Position numbers and translations under genes: made by a program
Shown: piece by piece, positions 1 through 7,193 of the stretch
Numbering within the stretch: position 1 is the first letter of the stretch
Layout: each line of letters begins with the position of its first letter
IMG/VR virus record: IMGVR_UViG_3300047668_000089
Coordinates: 1 to 26,987 of that record
Strand: one strand, 5' to 3'
DNA length: 26,987 nucleotides
DNA from: a virus
Notes under the pieces: model-generated
Told to the model about the DNA's origin: nothing
The model's database searches: none
What the model saw: only the letters and a program-made list of their open reading frames with translations

Positions 1-560
1 CCCTCCGCCAGTTCGTCCTGCTTTGCTATCGCCTCGAACTGTTTACCTAGTGTGGCAAACGTTGTCCGTAGTCTAGTGAGAGCCTTGATATCATCAGCGG
101 TATCTATTTCATCATCCGTCATACTGGCTCGCTCTATAGCCTTTAGCCGTCTAGTAATCGCTCCCCTTGTATCCTTTAGCTTACTAGCCGCTTGCTTCTT
201 TGCGTTAGTTACTGCGGCCTTCATGGGGTTAACTGAACCATCCGGTAACTTCTTAGGGATAGTATCGTTATCCATTGCGGCCAGCTCCCTGATGTTCTTA
301 GGTAGCATGGTTTCATGTACTGCTAGTAGATCATTGTATAACGGCACACTTGCAAGGCTTCCTTCTGTCTTGGGGCTGATTAGATAAGCCAACGTATCAT
401 GCGGATACTCTTTAATAAACAGCGTGCACAACGTGCCTAGTTTAGACTCTCTTGTATCTTCAGCCTTGGTCGCCTTACTGTCAGCACTTACATAGTCAGT
501 GATTGCCGTAGCAATTGAAGCGGATAGTGTGGCTAGTTTTAACTCTGTATTAATAGTCAT
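1..560 (-). CDS. Hypothetical phage protein, leftward, C-terminus beyond window
   Basis: Reading the minus strand from an ATG at 560 gives an open frame of 186 complete codons with no stop before the left edge, so the gene is partial. It begins MTINTELKLATLSASIATA and is mostly charged and helical in appearance, with a Lys/Ala-rich stretch around residues 113-125 and several Arg/Lys-Asp/Glu rich segments that could form a coiled coil. I recognise no catalytic motif. Upstream of the ATG there is only a weak GGA about 10 nt away. It is transcribed away from the packaging and structural genes, which suggests an early or middle gene from the other arm of the genome. A plus-strand frame at 52-387 is the antisense shadow of this gene. 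Confidence is high that it is coding, none for function. Confidence 0.75.
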   Translation of the reverse strand, partial: MTINTELKLATLSASIATAITDYVSADSKATKAEDTRESKLGTLCTLFIKEYPHDTLAYLISPKTEGSLASVPLYNDLLAVHETMLPKNIRELAAMDNDTIPKKLPDGSVNPMKAAVTNAKKQAASKLKDTRGAITRRLKAIERASMTDDEIDTADDIKALTRLRTTFATLGKQFEAIAKQDELAE

Positions 561-579
561 AATAATATTTCCATAGTTG

Positions 580-596
580 GTAGGGAACGTCCCTAC
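580..596. repeat. Perfect 7-bp inverted repeat, possible operator
   Basis: GTAGGGA and TCCCTAC face each other across a 3-nt spacer (ACG), about 20 nt upstream of the leftward ATG at 560. No T-run follows on either strand, so it does not look like a terminator. Its place in the leader of the leftward gene fits an operator or a 5' RNA hairpin; that role is inference. Confidence 0.45.
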
Positions 597-610
597 TGAT
601 TAAGTTACTA

Positions 611-638
611 CATCAAGTAGCACCATTGCCGCTTGATG
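611..638. repeat. Inverted repeat CATCAAG/CTTGATG
   Basis: CATCAAG at 611-617 is the exact reverse complement of CTTGATG at 632-638, with a 14-nt loop. It lies in the leader region of the leftward gene and could fold in RNA from either strand. There is no adjacent T-tract. Confidence 0.35.
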
Positions 639-680
639 GGTCTATTGTAACATGTTATCAGGAATACTACCGATATCAGA

Positions 681-702
681 CCCTACCCCTCCCCCATGCC
701 CC
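681..702 (-). other. Predicted G-quadruplex motif on the minus strand
   Basis: The plus strand carries C-runs of 3, 4, 5 and 4 bases at 681-683, 686-689, 691-695 and 699-702. The minus strand therefore reads as four G-runs of at least three bases with loops of 3, 1 and 2 nt, which meets the usual four-run quadruplex rule. It sits between the divergent genes. A leftward transcript starting to the right of 702 would carry the G-rich strand in its RNA. Confidence 0.5.
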
Positions 703-829
703 GCTCAGGTCAGACGGGACTCCCCATGTTATATGTATTACTAATCTGGGCAAATAAATCGTTATTTTTTGAGTTTGGTACCCCACCCCCCTCTTGAGGC
801 CGTACCCCCCACCTTGTTTTTGAAACGCC

Positions 830-856
830 TTGCCAAAAAAATTTTGTACCTATAAA
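830..856 (+). promoter_or_regulatory. Possible promoter for the nuclease-like gene
   Basis: TTGCCA (830-835) and TATAAA (851-856) resemble sigma-70 -35 and -10 boxes, but the spacer is only 15 nt and the predicted start would leave an almost absent leader before the ATG at 867. No Shine-Dalgarno is visible before that ATG, so a near-leaderless message is possible. The evidence is weak. Confidence 0.2.
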
Positions 857-866
857 CTCGGTTCCT

Positions 867-1268
867 ATGGATGAAATAGATAGCGCGGCGTCTAAAGGAC
901 GTATAGGAGAATGCTTAGTAATCTATCTACTAGAGAAGTGTGGGGTAGAGTGCCACCATGTAGATCGTTCCGGCGTAGACCTGTGGTGTCAGTCGCGTAA
1001 CAAGGATGTATTCACCGTGCAGGTAAAATCCGCTAATGTAAGTTCTGATAGACCCAAATACCCTTTTAATGTAAACACAACTAAGACCGCAGACTTCTAC
1101 GTGTTTGTAGCTTTGGACTTAGAGCAGGTAATAATAAAACCAGTAGCAGAGATAACTTATAAGACAACCTTACGAATACCAATAGCGGACTTTACTGAGG
1201 AAGAATCTAATAGGGGACTAGACTTACTAAGCAATTTTAAAAGGGAAGACCATCTTCCACGGCTATAA
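867..1268 (+). CDS. PD-(D/E)XK nuclease-like protein
   Basis: This 133-residue protein has the layout of a minimal PD-(D/E)XK nuclease core: GRIGE near the start (Glu15), then GVDLW (Asp38), then VQVKS (Gln52-x-Lys54). In this superfamily, which includes Holliday junction resolvases and several restriction enzymes, the acidic residues hold Mg2+ and the Lys completes the site. The Q-x-K form of the last motif is a known variant. The gene lies upstream of the terminase operon, so trimming branched replication intermediates before packaging is plausible but inferred. The start ATG has no Shine-Dalgarno. A GGAAGA/TCTTCC hairpin (1244-1258) lies in its 3' end. The superfamily call is fairly good; the substrate is unknown. 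Confidence 0.6.
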   Translation: MDEIDSAASKGRIGECLVIYLLEKCGVECHHVDRSGVDLWCQSRNKDVFTVQVKSANVSSDRPKYPFNVNTTKTADFYVFVALDLEQVIIKPVAEITYKTTLRIPIADFTEEESNRGLDLLSNFKREDHLPRL

Positions 1269-1510
1269 GAAGAAGTCCTGTTACAAAAATAACACAGAAA
1301 GAAATAAGAAACATAGAAAAGCAAATCACAAAAGTAACCTTAGTAGTTAGTACAGCGTTGAAAGAGGTAACATTATAGGCGTGTAGCCCCCTCACGGGAA
1401 ATGCATAGTGTCTATTAGGGACATACCACAAATGATATGACTTGTTTTGCTTGTACGCGTAAATTAATTATGGTACAAATGCACCTCGGTGAATAACCTG
1501 CGATCAGTAA
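1269..1510. promoter_or_regulatory. Leader upstream of the oxygenase-terminase operon
   Basis: This 242-base gap has no convincing gene. Its right half holds blocks shared with the leader at 10646-10695: ACATA-N6-ATGATATG at 1421-1439, TTTGCTTGTA at 1446-1455 and CGGTGAAT at 1487-1494. TTGTAC (1451-1456) can pair with GTACAA (1473-1478) to form a hairpin. A 19-codon frame at 1437-1496 is too short to call. A promoter for the packaging operon is expected here by position. Confidence 0.45.
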
Positions 1511-1514
1511 ATGA
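1500..1514 (+). repeat. 15-bp direct repeat, left copy
   Basis: GCGATCAGTAAATGA spans the start codon of the oxygenase gene (ATG at 1511). The identical sequence recurs at 2187-2201. The two copies are 687 bp apart, exactly the length of the oxygenase gene including its stop. Confidence 0.85.
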
Positions 1515-2197
1515 ACATACATAATTCTTTCTTTGAAGAGAATGGCTACTTAGAAGTGCCCCTTTTAAAAACTGCCTATAAAGAAGGGTTAACGCTTAAT
1601 GCGGAGCCTTTAATACATATAGTTGATAATTTTATAACTACGGAAGAAACATTAGAGCTTCTAATGTGTGGGGCTTCGGAGCTACAAGAAGCCTTTGTAC
1701 TATCTCCAAACTCGGAAGTCTCTGCTGTCAAAGGAGTTAGTAGCAAGCACCGTTCTGGAAAACATGCGTGGGTACGTAATAACCATAATGATGTTATTAA
1801 AAAATTATCCGAGCGAATAGCTGACCTAGTTGACGTACCCCTAAGTAATGCTGGCGCATCTATACAACTATTACACTACTGCACAGGCCAACAGTATAAA
1901 CCGCACTTTGATTCGTGGGATGAAACTACCGAAAGGGGTAAAACCTGTTTAGCAGAACGTGGACAACGTGTGTTAACGTGTTTGTTCTACTTAAACGACG
2001 TAGAAGAAGGGGGTGGAACTTCTTTCCCTGAATTAAATTTAGAAGTAGCGGCTAAGAAAGGAAGATTACTTTTATTTCACAACTGTCACCTTAATACTTT
2101 TAATAGGCACCCTAAAAGCAAACACTCAGGAATGCCAGTTATTAAAGGACATAAATGGGCGGGTACTCTTTGGTTTTCCTATAAGGGCGATCAGTAA
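1511..2197 (+). CDS. 2-oxoglutarate/Fe(II) oxygenase, prolyl 4-hydroxylase type
   Basis: The 228-residue product carries the prolyl-4-hydroxylase signature: HFD (His132, Asp134) and distal His205 as iron ligands, and Lys215 in the HSGMPVIKGHKW segment at the place that binds the 2-oxoglutarate carboxylate. Between them, RVLTCLFYLNDVEEGGGTSF (153-172) is the family's typical strand and acidic turn. Such enzymes hydroxylate protein prolines or related substrates using O2 and 2-oxoglutarate; they are common in marine phages, with targets mostly unknown. No signal peptide is seen, so it should act in the cytoplasm. The gene lies directly before the small terminase, with TAA touching the next ATG, and is bounded by a 15-bp direct repeat that suggests cassette insertion. 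Family call is strong, substrate unknown. Confidence 0.88.
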   Translation: MNIHNSFFEENGYLEVPLLKTAYKEGLTLNAEPLIHIVDNFITTEETLELLMCGASELQEAFVLSPNSEVSAVKGVSSKHRSGKHAWVRNNHNDVIKKLSERIADLVDVPLSNAGASIQLLHYCTGQQYKPHFDSWDETTERGKTCLAERGQRVLTCLFYLNDVEEGGGTSFPELNLEVAAKKGRLLLFHNCHLNTFNRHPKSKHSGMPVIKGHKWAGTLWFSYKGDQ

Positions 2198-2201
2198 ATG
2201 A
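2187..2201 (+). repeat. 15-bp direct repeat, right copy
   Basis: This second copy of GCGATCAGTAAATGA covers the last codons and stop of the oxygenase gene and the ATG of the small terminase (2198). Recombination between the copies would remove the oxygenase gene and leave the terminase start and its upstream context intact. Confidence 0.85.
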
Positions 2202-2806
2202 CTTTATCCCTAGAACCAGAACTAGGCGTACCTCTATCTGAGCCTGCGCGTAAGCTAGATTTAAAAGAAAGAACAGCAGCGGCATCTAATACTGCTCTAG
2301 ACTTAGCTGAATATGGCCTAGATTTGTTGCCTAATAAAGAAGATAAAGACGTAGCCTCTAAACTAGCGTCTTCGTACGCCGCTGACCCCGGAAAAACCTC
2401 TAAGACTGCTAGCTCTGTCCGCATGTCTACCTTGACTCCAGCTTCAATAGTGCTTACAGATAAGATATTAACCGAGTTTGGTCGTTCAGTTGTAGAGAAC
2501 TCGATGCAGATTAGGCATTTAGTTACTAATAAGCTGTTACTAGAGACAGAAAACCCTGACCCTCGCACTAGAATACGTGCTTTAGAGCTGCTAGGTAAGA
2601 TTTCAGACGTAGGGTTGTTTGCTGAGAAGTCAGAGATAACGGTTACGCACCAGTCAACAGATGATTTAAAGGCGAAACTACGCACTAAGTTAGAAAAACT
2701 AGTAAATCCTGTACTAACAACCGACCAAGAAGTAGTTTTGGATGGGGAAGTTATTGATGTAGATGCCGAATTGGGCATAAGCGAAGAGCTTTACGACGAT
2801 GATTGA
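2198..2806 (+). CDS. Terminase small subunit (putative)
   Basis: This 202-residue acidic protein directly precedes and overlaps the large terminase by 8 nt, the usual place for the small subunit that recognises phage DNA and feeds it to the motor. Residues about 120-150 (RTRIRALELLGKISDVGLF and the following KSEITV) resemble the helix-strand region seen in many phage small terminases. No clear helix-turn-helix can be read by eye in the N-terminal half, which is Ala/Lys/Glu-rich. The C-terminal about 30 residues are very acidic and end in DDD. The ATG immediately follows the oxygenase stop with no Shine-Dalgarno, which suggests translational coupling. The call rests on position plus the partial motif. 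Confidence 0.65.
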   Translation: MTLSLEPELGVPLSEPARKLDLKERTAAASNTALDLAEYGLDLLPNKEDKDVASKLASSYAADPGKTSKTASSVRMSTLTPASIVLTDKILTEFGRSVVENSMQIRHLVTNKLLLETENPDPRTRIRALELLGKISDVGLFAEKSEITVTHQSTDDLKAKLRTKLEKLVNPVLTTDQEVVLDGEVIDVDAELGISEELYDDD

Positions 2807-4349
2807 GGCCGTCCCCGACTTTTCTGAGGAAGATGTCCAAAAAATGTTGGATAACCTAGATTCTTTTTCGGTAGATGAGGTAGCAGAGATAGATAAACTA
2901 GTAGATGAGCTAGCTACACGCAAACAAAACCAGCTAGCCTACGATGATTTGATAGAATTTTGTAAAGCAATGATGCCAGACTTCATTGTGGGTAGGCATC
3001 ACCGCATTTTAGCGGACTTATTGATGGAAATTGAGCGTGGAGACAAGGATAGAGCGGCTGTAAACATCCCTCCTAGGCATGGTAAGTCCCAATTAGTGTC
3101 TATTTTCTTTCCAGCGTGGTATTTAGGGCGTAATCCGAACAAGAAAGTGATGATGGTGTCGCACACAACCGACCTTGCAGTAGATTTTGGTCGTAAAGTA
3201 CGTAATTTAATCTCTACACCCGACTACCAGTCCATATTTCCCACTGTAAAGCTAGCTAGTGACTCTAAATCGGCAGGTAGGTGGAATACTAGCGTAGGTG
3301 GAGAGTATTATGCGTGTGGTGTTGGCTCTGCATTGGCAGGTCGTGGTGCCCACTTGTTGCTTGTAGATGACCCACACTCTGAGCAAGACGTTATTAACGG
3401 TAACTTTTCGGTGTTTGAGAAGGCTTATGAGTGGTATACGTTCGGTGCTCGTACACGTCTGATGCCGGGGGGTAGTGTAGCTATCATCCAAACTAGATGG
3501 CATATGGACGACTTGACAGGGCGTGTGGTCAAGGATATGGCTCATAACGAGCGAGCTGACCAGTTTGATGTCATTGAGTTCCCCGCTATACTAGAATTTG
3601 AGGACGAAGATGGGGGGTTAATAGAAAAACCTCTGTGGCCTGAGTTCTTTGACCTTGAGGCACTACTTCGTACCAAGGCATCTATGCCTGTATTCCAGTG
3701 GAATGCACAGTATCAGCAGAAACCCACCGCCGAAGAAGCATCCATAGTAAAAAGAGAGTGGTGGAACGAGTGGGAGAAGGAGACTCCTCCAGCTTGTGAG
3801 TATATAATTATGTCACTTGATGCTGCGGCAGAGAGACACAACCGTGCCGACTTTACAGCATTAACTACGTGGGGGGTGTTTCTAAATGAGGAGACTTCAG
3901 CGTATAATATAATATTGCTAAACAGTATTAAAGAGCGTATGGAGTTCCATGAGCTGAAAGAACTAGCCATGAGCGAGTATGCAGACTGGGAACCAGACTC
4001 GTTTATAGTGGAGAAAAAGAGTTCCGGTGTTGCATTATACCAAGAAATGAGGAGAATGGGGCTACCTGTGTCTGAATATACCCCTCATAGAGGGTCAGGG
4101 GACAAATTAGCACGTCTAAACGCCGTATCTGATATTGTAGCATCTAGATTATGTTGGGTTCCCCAGACTAGATGGGCAGAAGAAGTAGTAGAAGAGATAG
4201 CTGGATTCCCCTTTATGAGTAACGATGACTTGGTGGATTCTACAGTTATGGCACTTATGCGGTTTAGACAAGGTGGCTTTATACGTCTCCCCACTGATGA
4301 ACCGGAAGAACAACAATACTTTAAACGTCGCGCTAGCGGGTTCTATTGA
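2799..4349 (+). CDS. Terminase large subunit (packaging ATPase-nuclease)
   Basis: The 516-residue product has both terminase domains. The N-terminal ATPase shows Walker A PPRHGKS (91-97) and Walker B LLLVDD (186-191), followed by a likely coupling segment IIQTRWH (229-235). The RNase H-fold nuclease has Asp341 in IIMSLDAA, IVEKKSSG (403-410) and NDDLVDS (475-481), matching the three acidic clusters that bind metal. It pumps genome DNA through the portal and cuts the concatemer. Length and domain order are normal for the family. The start overlaps the small-subunit gene by 8 nt. I saw no intein, intron or frameshift. Confidence 0.95.
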   Translation: MIEAVPDFSEEDVQKMLDNLDSFSVDEVAEIDKLVDELATRKQNQLAYDDLIEFCKAMMPDFIVGRHHRILADLLMEIERGDKDRAAVNIPPRHGKSQLVSIFFPAWYLGRNPNKKVMMVSHTTDLAVDFGRKVRNLISTPDYQSIFPTVKLASDSKSAGRWNTSVGGEYYACGVGSALAGRGAHLLLVDDPHSEQDVINGNFSVFEKAYEWYTFGARTRLMPGGSVAIIQTRWHMDDLTGRVVKDMAHNERADQFDVIEFPAILEFEDEDGGLIEKPLWPEFFDLEALLRTKASMPVFQWNAQYQQKPTAEEASIVKREWWNEWEKETPPACEYIIMSLDAAAERHNRADFTALTTWGVFLNEETSAYNIILLNSIKERMEFHELKELAMSEYADWEPDSFIVEKKSSGVALYQEMRRMGLPVSEYTPHRGSGDKLARLNAVSDIVASRLCWVPQTRWAEEVVEEIAGFPFMSNDDLVDSTVMALMRFRQGGFIRLPTDEPEEQQYFKRRASGFY

Positions 4350-4519
4350 TGAAAAATTACTATGGTAAGAAAGGCCCAAAAGGTAAAAGAATAGTAGGTA
4401 AAACTGCTAACGGTAAATACCACCTAACAAACTATGGTTCTGGAAGTATTCCTACAGACCCCAAAGAAGCTAAAAAACTTGGTAAGGCTTACGATTATAA
4501 GTCTGGTAAGAAAAAATAA
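4349..4519 (+). CDS. Small basic protein, 56 aa
   Basis: An ATG shares one base with the large-terminase stop (TGATG) and opens a 57-codon frame to TAA at 4517-4519. The product starts MKNYYGKKGPKGKR and ends KSGKKK; it is strongly Lys/Gly-rich with several Tyr and no Cys. The start resembles MRKYYKK at 11829 and MRNYYKK at 12689, suggesting a small related family. Position between terminase and portal, tight coupling and codon use like the neighbours support real coding. A nucleic-acid or virion-binding role would fit the charge but is only inference. Confidence 0.7.
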   Translation: MKNYYGKKGPKGKRIVGKTANGKYHLTNYGSGSIPTDPKEAKKLGKAYDYKSGKKK

Positions 4520-4530
4520 GAGGTTAGATC

Positions 4531-6996
4531 ATGGCAATTGAGAAAGGTGTATACGCTGCCCCCAAGGGTGTAGAGGAAGTATCCGAGGGTATCGAGGGAG
4601 AGATGGTCGATCAAGAATTAGAGATCGAGATTGTCAATCCTGACATGGTAACTTTGTCCGATGGAAGCGTAGAAATTACCCTTATGCCCGGAAATGATGT
4701 CATTGGTGGTAGCTTTGATAGTAACCTAGCCGAAGAGTTAGAAGAAGATTACCTAGCATCTCTTTCAACTGAGCTTATAGAGATGGTAGATTCTGACGTA
4801 GATAGCCGAAAAGATTGGGCTGATACTTACGTTAAAGGTCTAGATATCGTTGGCTTTAAGTATGAGGAAAGAACTACTCCTTGGGAAGGCGCTTGTGGAG
4901 TTAACTCTACTGTTTTATCTGAAGCAGCTATTCGTTTCCAAGCGGAGACAATGAGTGAGACTTTCCCTGCGGCAGGCCCAGTCCGTGTAAAAGTATTAGG
5001 ACAAGAGACACAAGAAAAAGATGACGCCGCTCAACGTGTAAAAGCGGACATGAATTACGAGCTTACCGAGAACATGGTTGAGTATCGTCCAGAACATGAA
5101 CGTATGTTATATAGCCTAGGACTCGCAGGATCAGCGTTTAAGAAGGTTTACTTTGATCCTAACCTAGGCAGACAAACCGCTATCTATATACCCGCAGAAG
5201 ACGTTATCGTGCCCTACGGATGCTCTAATATAGAGTCCGCTGAACGTGTTACACACATCATGCGTAAGACCAAGAATGATCTACGTAAGTTACAAGTAAA
5301 TGGATTCTATCGAGACATAGAGTTAGGTGAACCTCAAACATTCCATACTGACATTGAAGAAAAGAAAGCTGAGGACGGTGGGTTCTCTCTTACTGATGAT
5401 GATCGCTATGCTATGTACGAGATTCATGCTGATCTTGTTATTGAAGGTGTAGATGATTCTGATGATGATATAGCCAAGCCATACGTAGTTACTATAGAAA
5501 GAGGCAGTAACGAGATACTAGCTATTCGTCGTAACTGGAACGAAGATGATATGTTGACGTTAAAGCGTCAGCACTTCGTACATTATGTATATGTCCCCGG
5601 ATTTGGCTTCTACGGCCTTGGACTGATTCATATAGTAGGTGGGTACGCTAGAGCCGGAACGTCGCTTATACGGCAATTGGTGGATGCTGGTACCCTATCT
5701 AATCTTCCGGGCGGCTTAAAGTCTCGCGGACTGCGTATTAAAGGTGATGACTCCCCGATTGAGCCGGGAGAGTGGAAGGATGTTGACGTACCGTCAGGTA
5801 GCATCCGCGAAAATATTATGCCCCTTCCTTATAAGGAGCCAAGCCAGACTTTACTTGCATTACTAAATCAGATTACTACAGAAGGTCGCCGTTTAGGGGC
5901 TATCGCTGATATGAACATATCTGACATGTCTGCAAACGCTCCAGTAGGTACCACACTAGCTTTGCTAGAACGTACGCTTAAACCAATGGCTGCGGTACAA
6001 GCCCGCGTACACTACGCTATGAAGCAAGAGTTTAAGATGCTCAAGTCTATAATGGCTGAGTATGCTCCCGCTGAGTATGATTACCAGCCTCTAAGAGGCG
6101 AGATGTCTGCACGGCAGGCAGACTACGCTATGGTCGATGTAATCCCTGTAAGTGACCCTAATAGCTCTACAATGGCACAGCGAGTAGTACAGTATCAAGC
6201 TGTGTTACAAATGGCACAACAAGCCCCGCAGATTTATGATCTGCCGCAACTACACCGTCAAATGATTGATGTCTTAGGCATTAAGAATGCTGACAAGTTA
6301 GTCCCAACAAAAGACGATATAAAGCCAAGTGATCCTGTAAGCGAGAACATGAACGCGCTAACAGGTACCCCTATAAAAGCGTTTATATATCAAGACCACG
6401 ATGCCCATATGGCAACGCACCAAGCGTTTATTCAAGACCCGATGATCGCTCAAACTATCGGACAGAATCCACAAGCACAACAAATCATGGCGGCTCTCCA
6501 AGCGCACATAGCAGAACACCTAGGATTCAAGTACCGCAAACAGATGGAAGAGAAGTTAGGAGTATCGTTACCAGCACCTAACGACGAGATGTCTGAAGAG
6601 ATGGAAGTACAATTAGCCAGAGTTATGGCTGATGCAGGTAAACAACTTACTGAGCAAAGCAAGCAAGAAGCAGCTCAGAAGCAAGCGCAAGAACAACAGC
6701 AAGACCCAGCGTTCCAGTTGCAGCAAGCGGAACTACAGGTCAAGCAACAAGAAGTACAACGTAAAACCCAGAAAGATCAGGGTGATATGCAAATCAAACA
6801 GTCAGAACTACAACTCAAAGCTCAGAAGACAATGGCCGATACTCGCATAGATGAAGAGCGGCTTGAGATAGATAGACAAGAGTTGCAAATAGATGCCCAG
6901 AAAGCGGGCGCTAAACTAGCTGCGGATAGGAGAGTAGCTAGCAATAAACTTGACCTCGATTTACTAAGAGAGGCCAAAAATAAACCCAAGGAGTAA
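4531..6996 (+). CDS. Portal protein (head-tail connector)
   Basis: At 821 residues this is the right size and position for a long podovirus portal, which forms the dodecameric DNA channel and docks the terminase. It follows the large terminase and precedes scaffold and capsid genes. A conserved-looking stretch TTPWEGACGVNSTVLSEAA lies at about 115-133. The first 75 residues are acidic and probably poorly ordered. The last about 110 residues (from about 706) are Gln/Lys/Glu-rich heptad-like coiled coil, comparable to the C-terminal barrel of P22-type portals that extends into the head. A Shine-Dalgarno-like GAGG lies before the ATG. Family assignment rests on context, size and recall of marine-phage homologues. 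Confidence 0.85.
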   Translation: MAIEKGVYAAPKGVEEVSEGIEGEMVDQELEIEIVNPDMVTLSDGSVEITLMPGNDVIGGSFDSNLAEELEEDYLASLSTELIEMVDSDVDSRKDWADTYVKGLDIVGFKYEERTTPWEGACGVNSTVLSEAAIRFQAETMSETFPAAGPVRVKVLGQETQEKDDAAQRVKADMNYELTENMVEYRPEHERMLYSLGLAGSAFKKVYFDPNLGRQTAIYIPAEDVIVPYGCSNIESAERVTHIMRKTKNDLRKLQVNGFYRDIELGEPQTFHTDIEEKKAEDGGFSLTDDDRYAMYEIHADLVIEGVDDSDDDIAKPYVVTIERGSNEILAIRRNWNEDDMLTLKRQHFVHYVYVPGFGFYGLGLIHIVGGYARAGTSLIRQLVDAGTLSNLPGGLKSRGLRIKGDDSPIEPGEWKDVDVPSGSIRENIMPLPYKEPSQTLLALLNQITTEGRRLGAIADMNISDMSANAPVGTTLALLERTLKPMAAVQARVHYAMKQEFKMLKSIMAEYAPAEYDYQPLRGEMSARQADYAMVDVIPVSDPNSSTMAQRVVQYQAVLQMAQQAPQIYDLPQLHRQMIDVLGIKNADKLVPTKDDIKPSDPVSENMNALTGTPIKAFIYQDHDAHMATHQAFIQDPMIAQTIGQNPQAQQIMAALQAHIAEHLGFKYRKQMEEKLGVSLPAPNDEMSEEMEVQLARVMADAGKQLTEQSKQEAAQKQAQEQQQDPAFQLQQAELQVKQQEVQRKTQKDQGDMQIKQSELQLKAQKTMADTRIDEERLEIDRQELQIDAQKAGAKLAADRRVASNKLDLDLLREAKNKPKE

Positions 6997-6998
6997 GT

Positions 6999-7193
6999 AT
7001 GACTACCGTCTTTGACGTGCTACAGAAAAAAATCGAAGAAGATATTTCTTCCGCAACAGAATTTCTAGGTAATGGGGGAGCTAAAGACTTCGCTCAGTAC
7101 AAAGAAATAACAGGAATGCTACGAGGTCTCACTTCCTGTTTGAACCATGTAAATGACCTTTCGCGCAATTATTTGGATGATGACAATGACTGA
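6999..7193 (+). CDS. Small conserved phage protein, 64 aa
   Basis: This short acidic protein begins MTTVFDVLQKKIEEDISSA and ends NYLDDDND. It looks entirely helical, with two amphipathic segments joined by a Gly-rich turn (FLGNGGAKDF). An AAGGAG at 6988-6993 gives good spacing to the ATG. It sits between portal and GroES-like genes and overlaps the latter by 8 nt. I recall similar small proteins at this place in marine phages but know no function; a portal or assembly accessory is possible. Confidence 0.65.
   Translation: MTTVFDVLQKKIEEDISSATEFLGNGGAKDFAQYKEITGMLRGLTSCLNHVNDLSRNYLDDDND

Larger units (their letters stand above)
561..866. promoter_or_regulatory. Divergent intergenic control region
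   Basis: This 306-base gap separates the leftward gene (ATG at 560) from the rightward gene at 867. No convincing coding frame is visible in it. It holds an inverted repeat (580-596), a hairpin (611-638), a 10-bp palindrome TAACATGTTA (648-657) and three C-rich clusters near 681-702, 780-792 and 804-812. Its AT-rich right end (831-856) offers a possible promoter. By position it should contain the promoters for both directions, but I cannot assign them firmly. Confidence 0.55.

Noticed and set aside
52-387. Plus-strand open frame of 111 codons
   Set aside because: It is antisense to the leftward gene that starts at 560 and stays open to the edge; its Ser/Leu-rich composition is typical of a shadow frame.
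1244-1258. GGAAGA/TCTTCC hairpin as a terminator
   Set aside because: Short stem with no T-run afterwards and located inside coding sequence.
1237-1431. Minus-strand 64-codon frame with a hydrophobic stretch
   Set aside because: No Shine-Dalgarno, it overlaps the end of the nuclease-like gene on the opposite strand, and it covers the expected leader; the hydrophobic run can arise by chance in AT-rich DNA.
1437-1496. 19-codon plus-strand frame MTCFACTRK...
   Set aside because: Too short, no ribosome-binding site, and it lies in a region that looks regulatory.
2191-2778. Long minus-strand frame opposite the small terminase
   Set aside because: Fully antisense to a well-placed gene with Ser-rich shadow composition.
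6632-6850. Plus-strand 72-codon frame inside the portal gene
   Set aside because: Product is Asn/Ser/Lys low-complexity from the shifted Gln-rich coiled-coil codons; no start signal.
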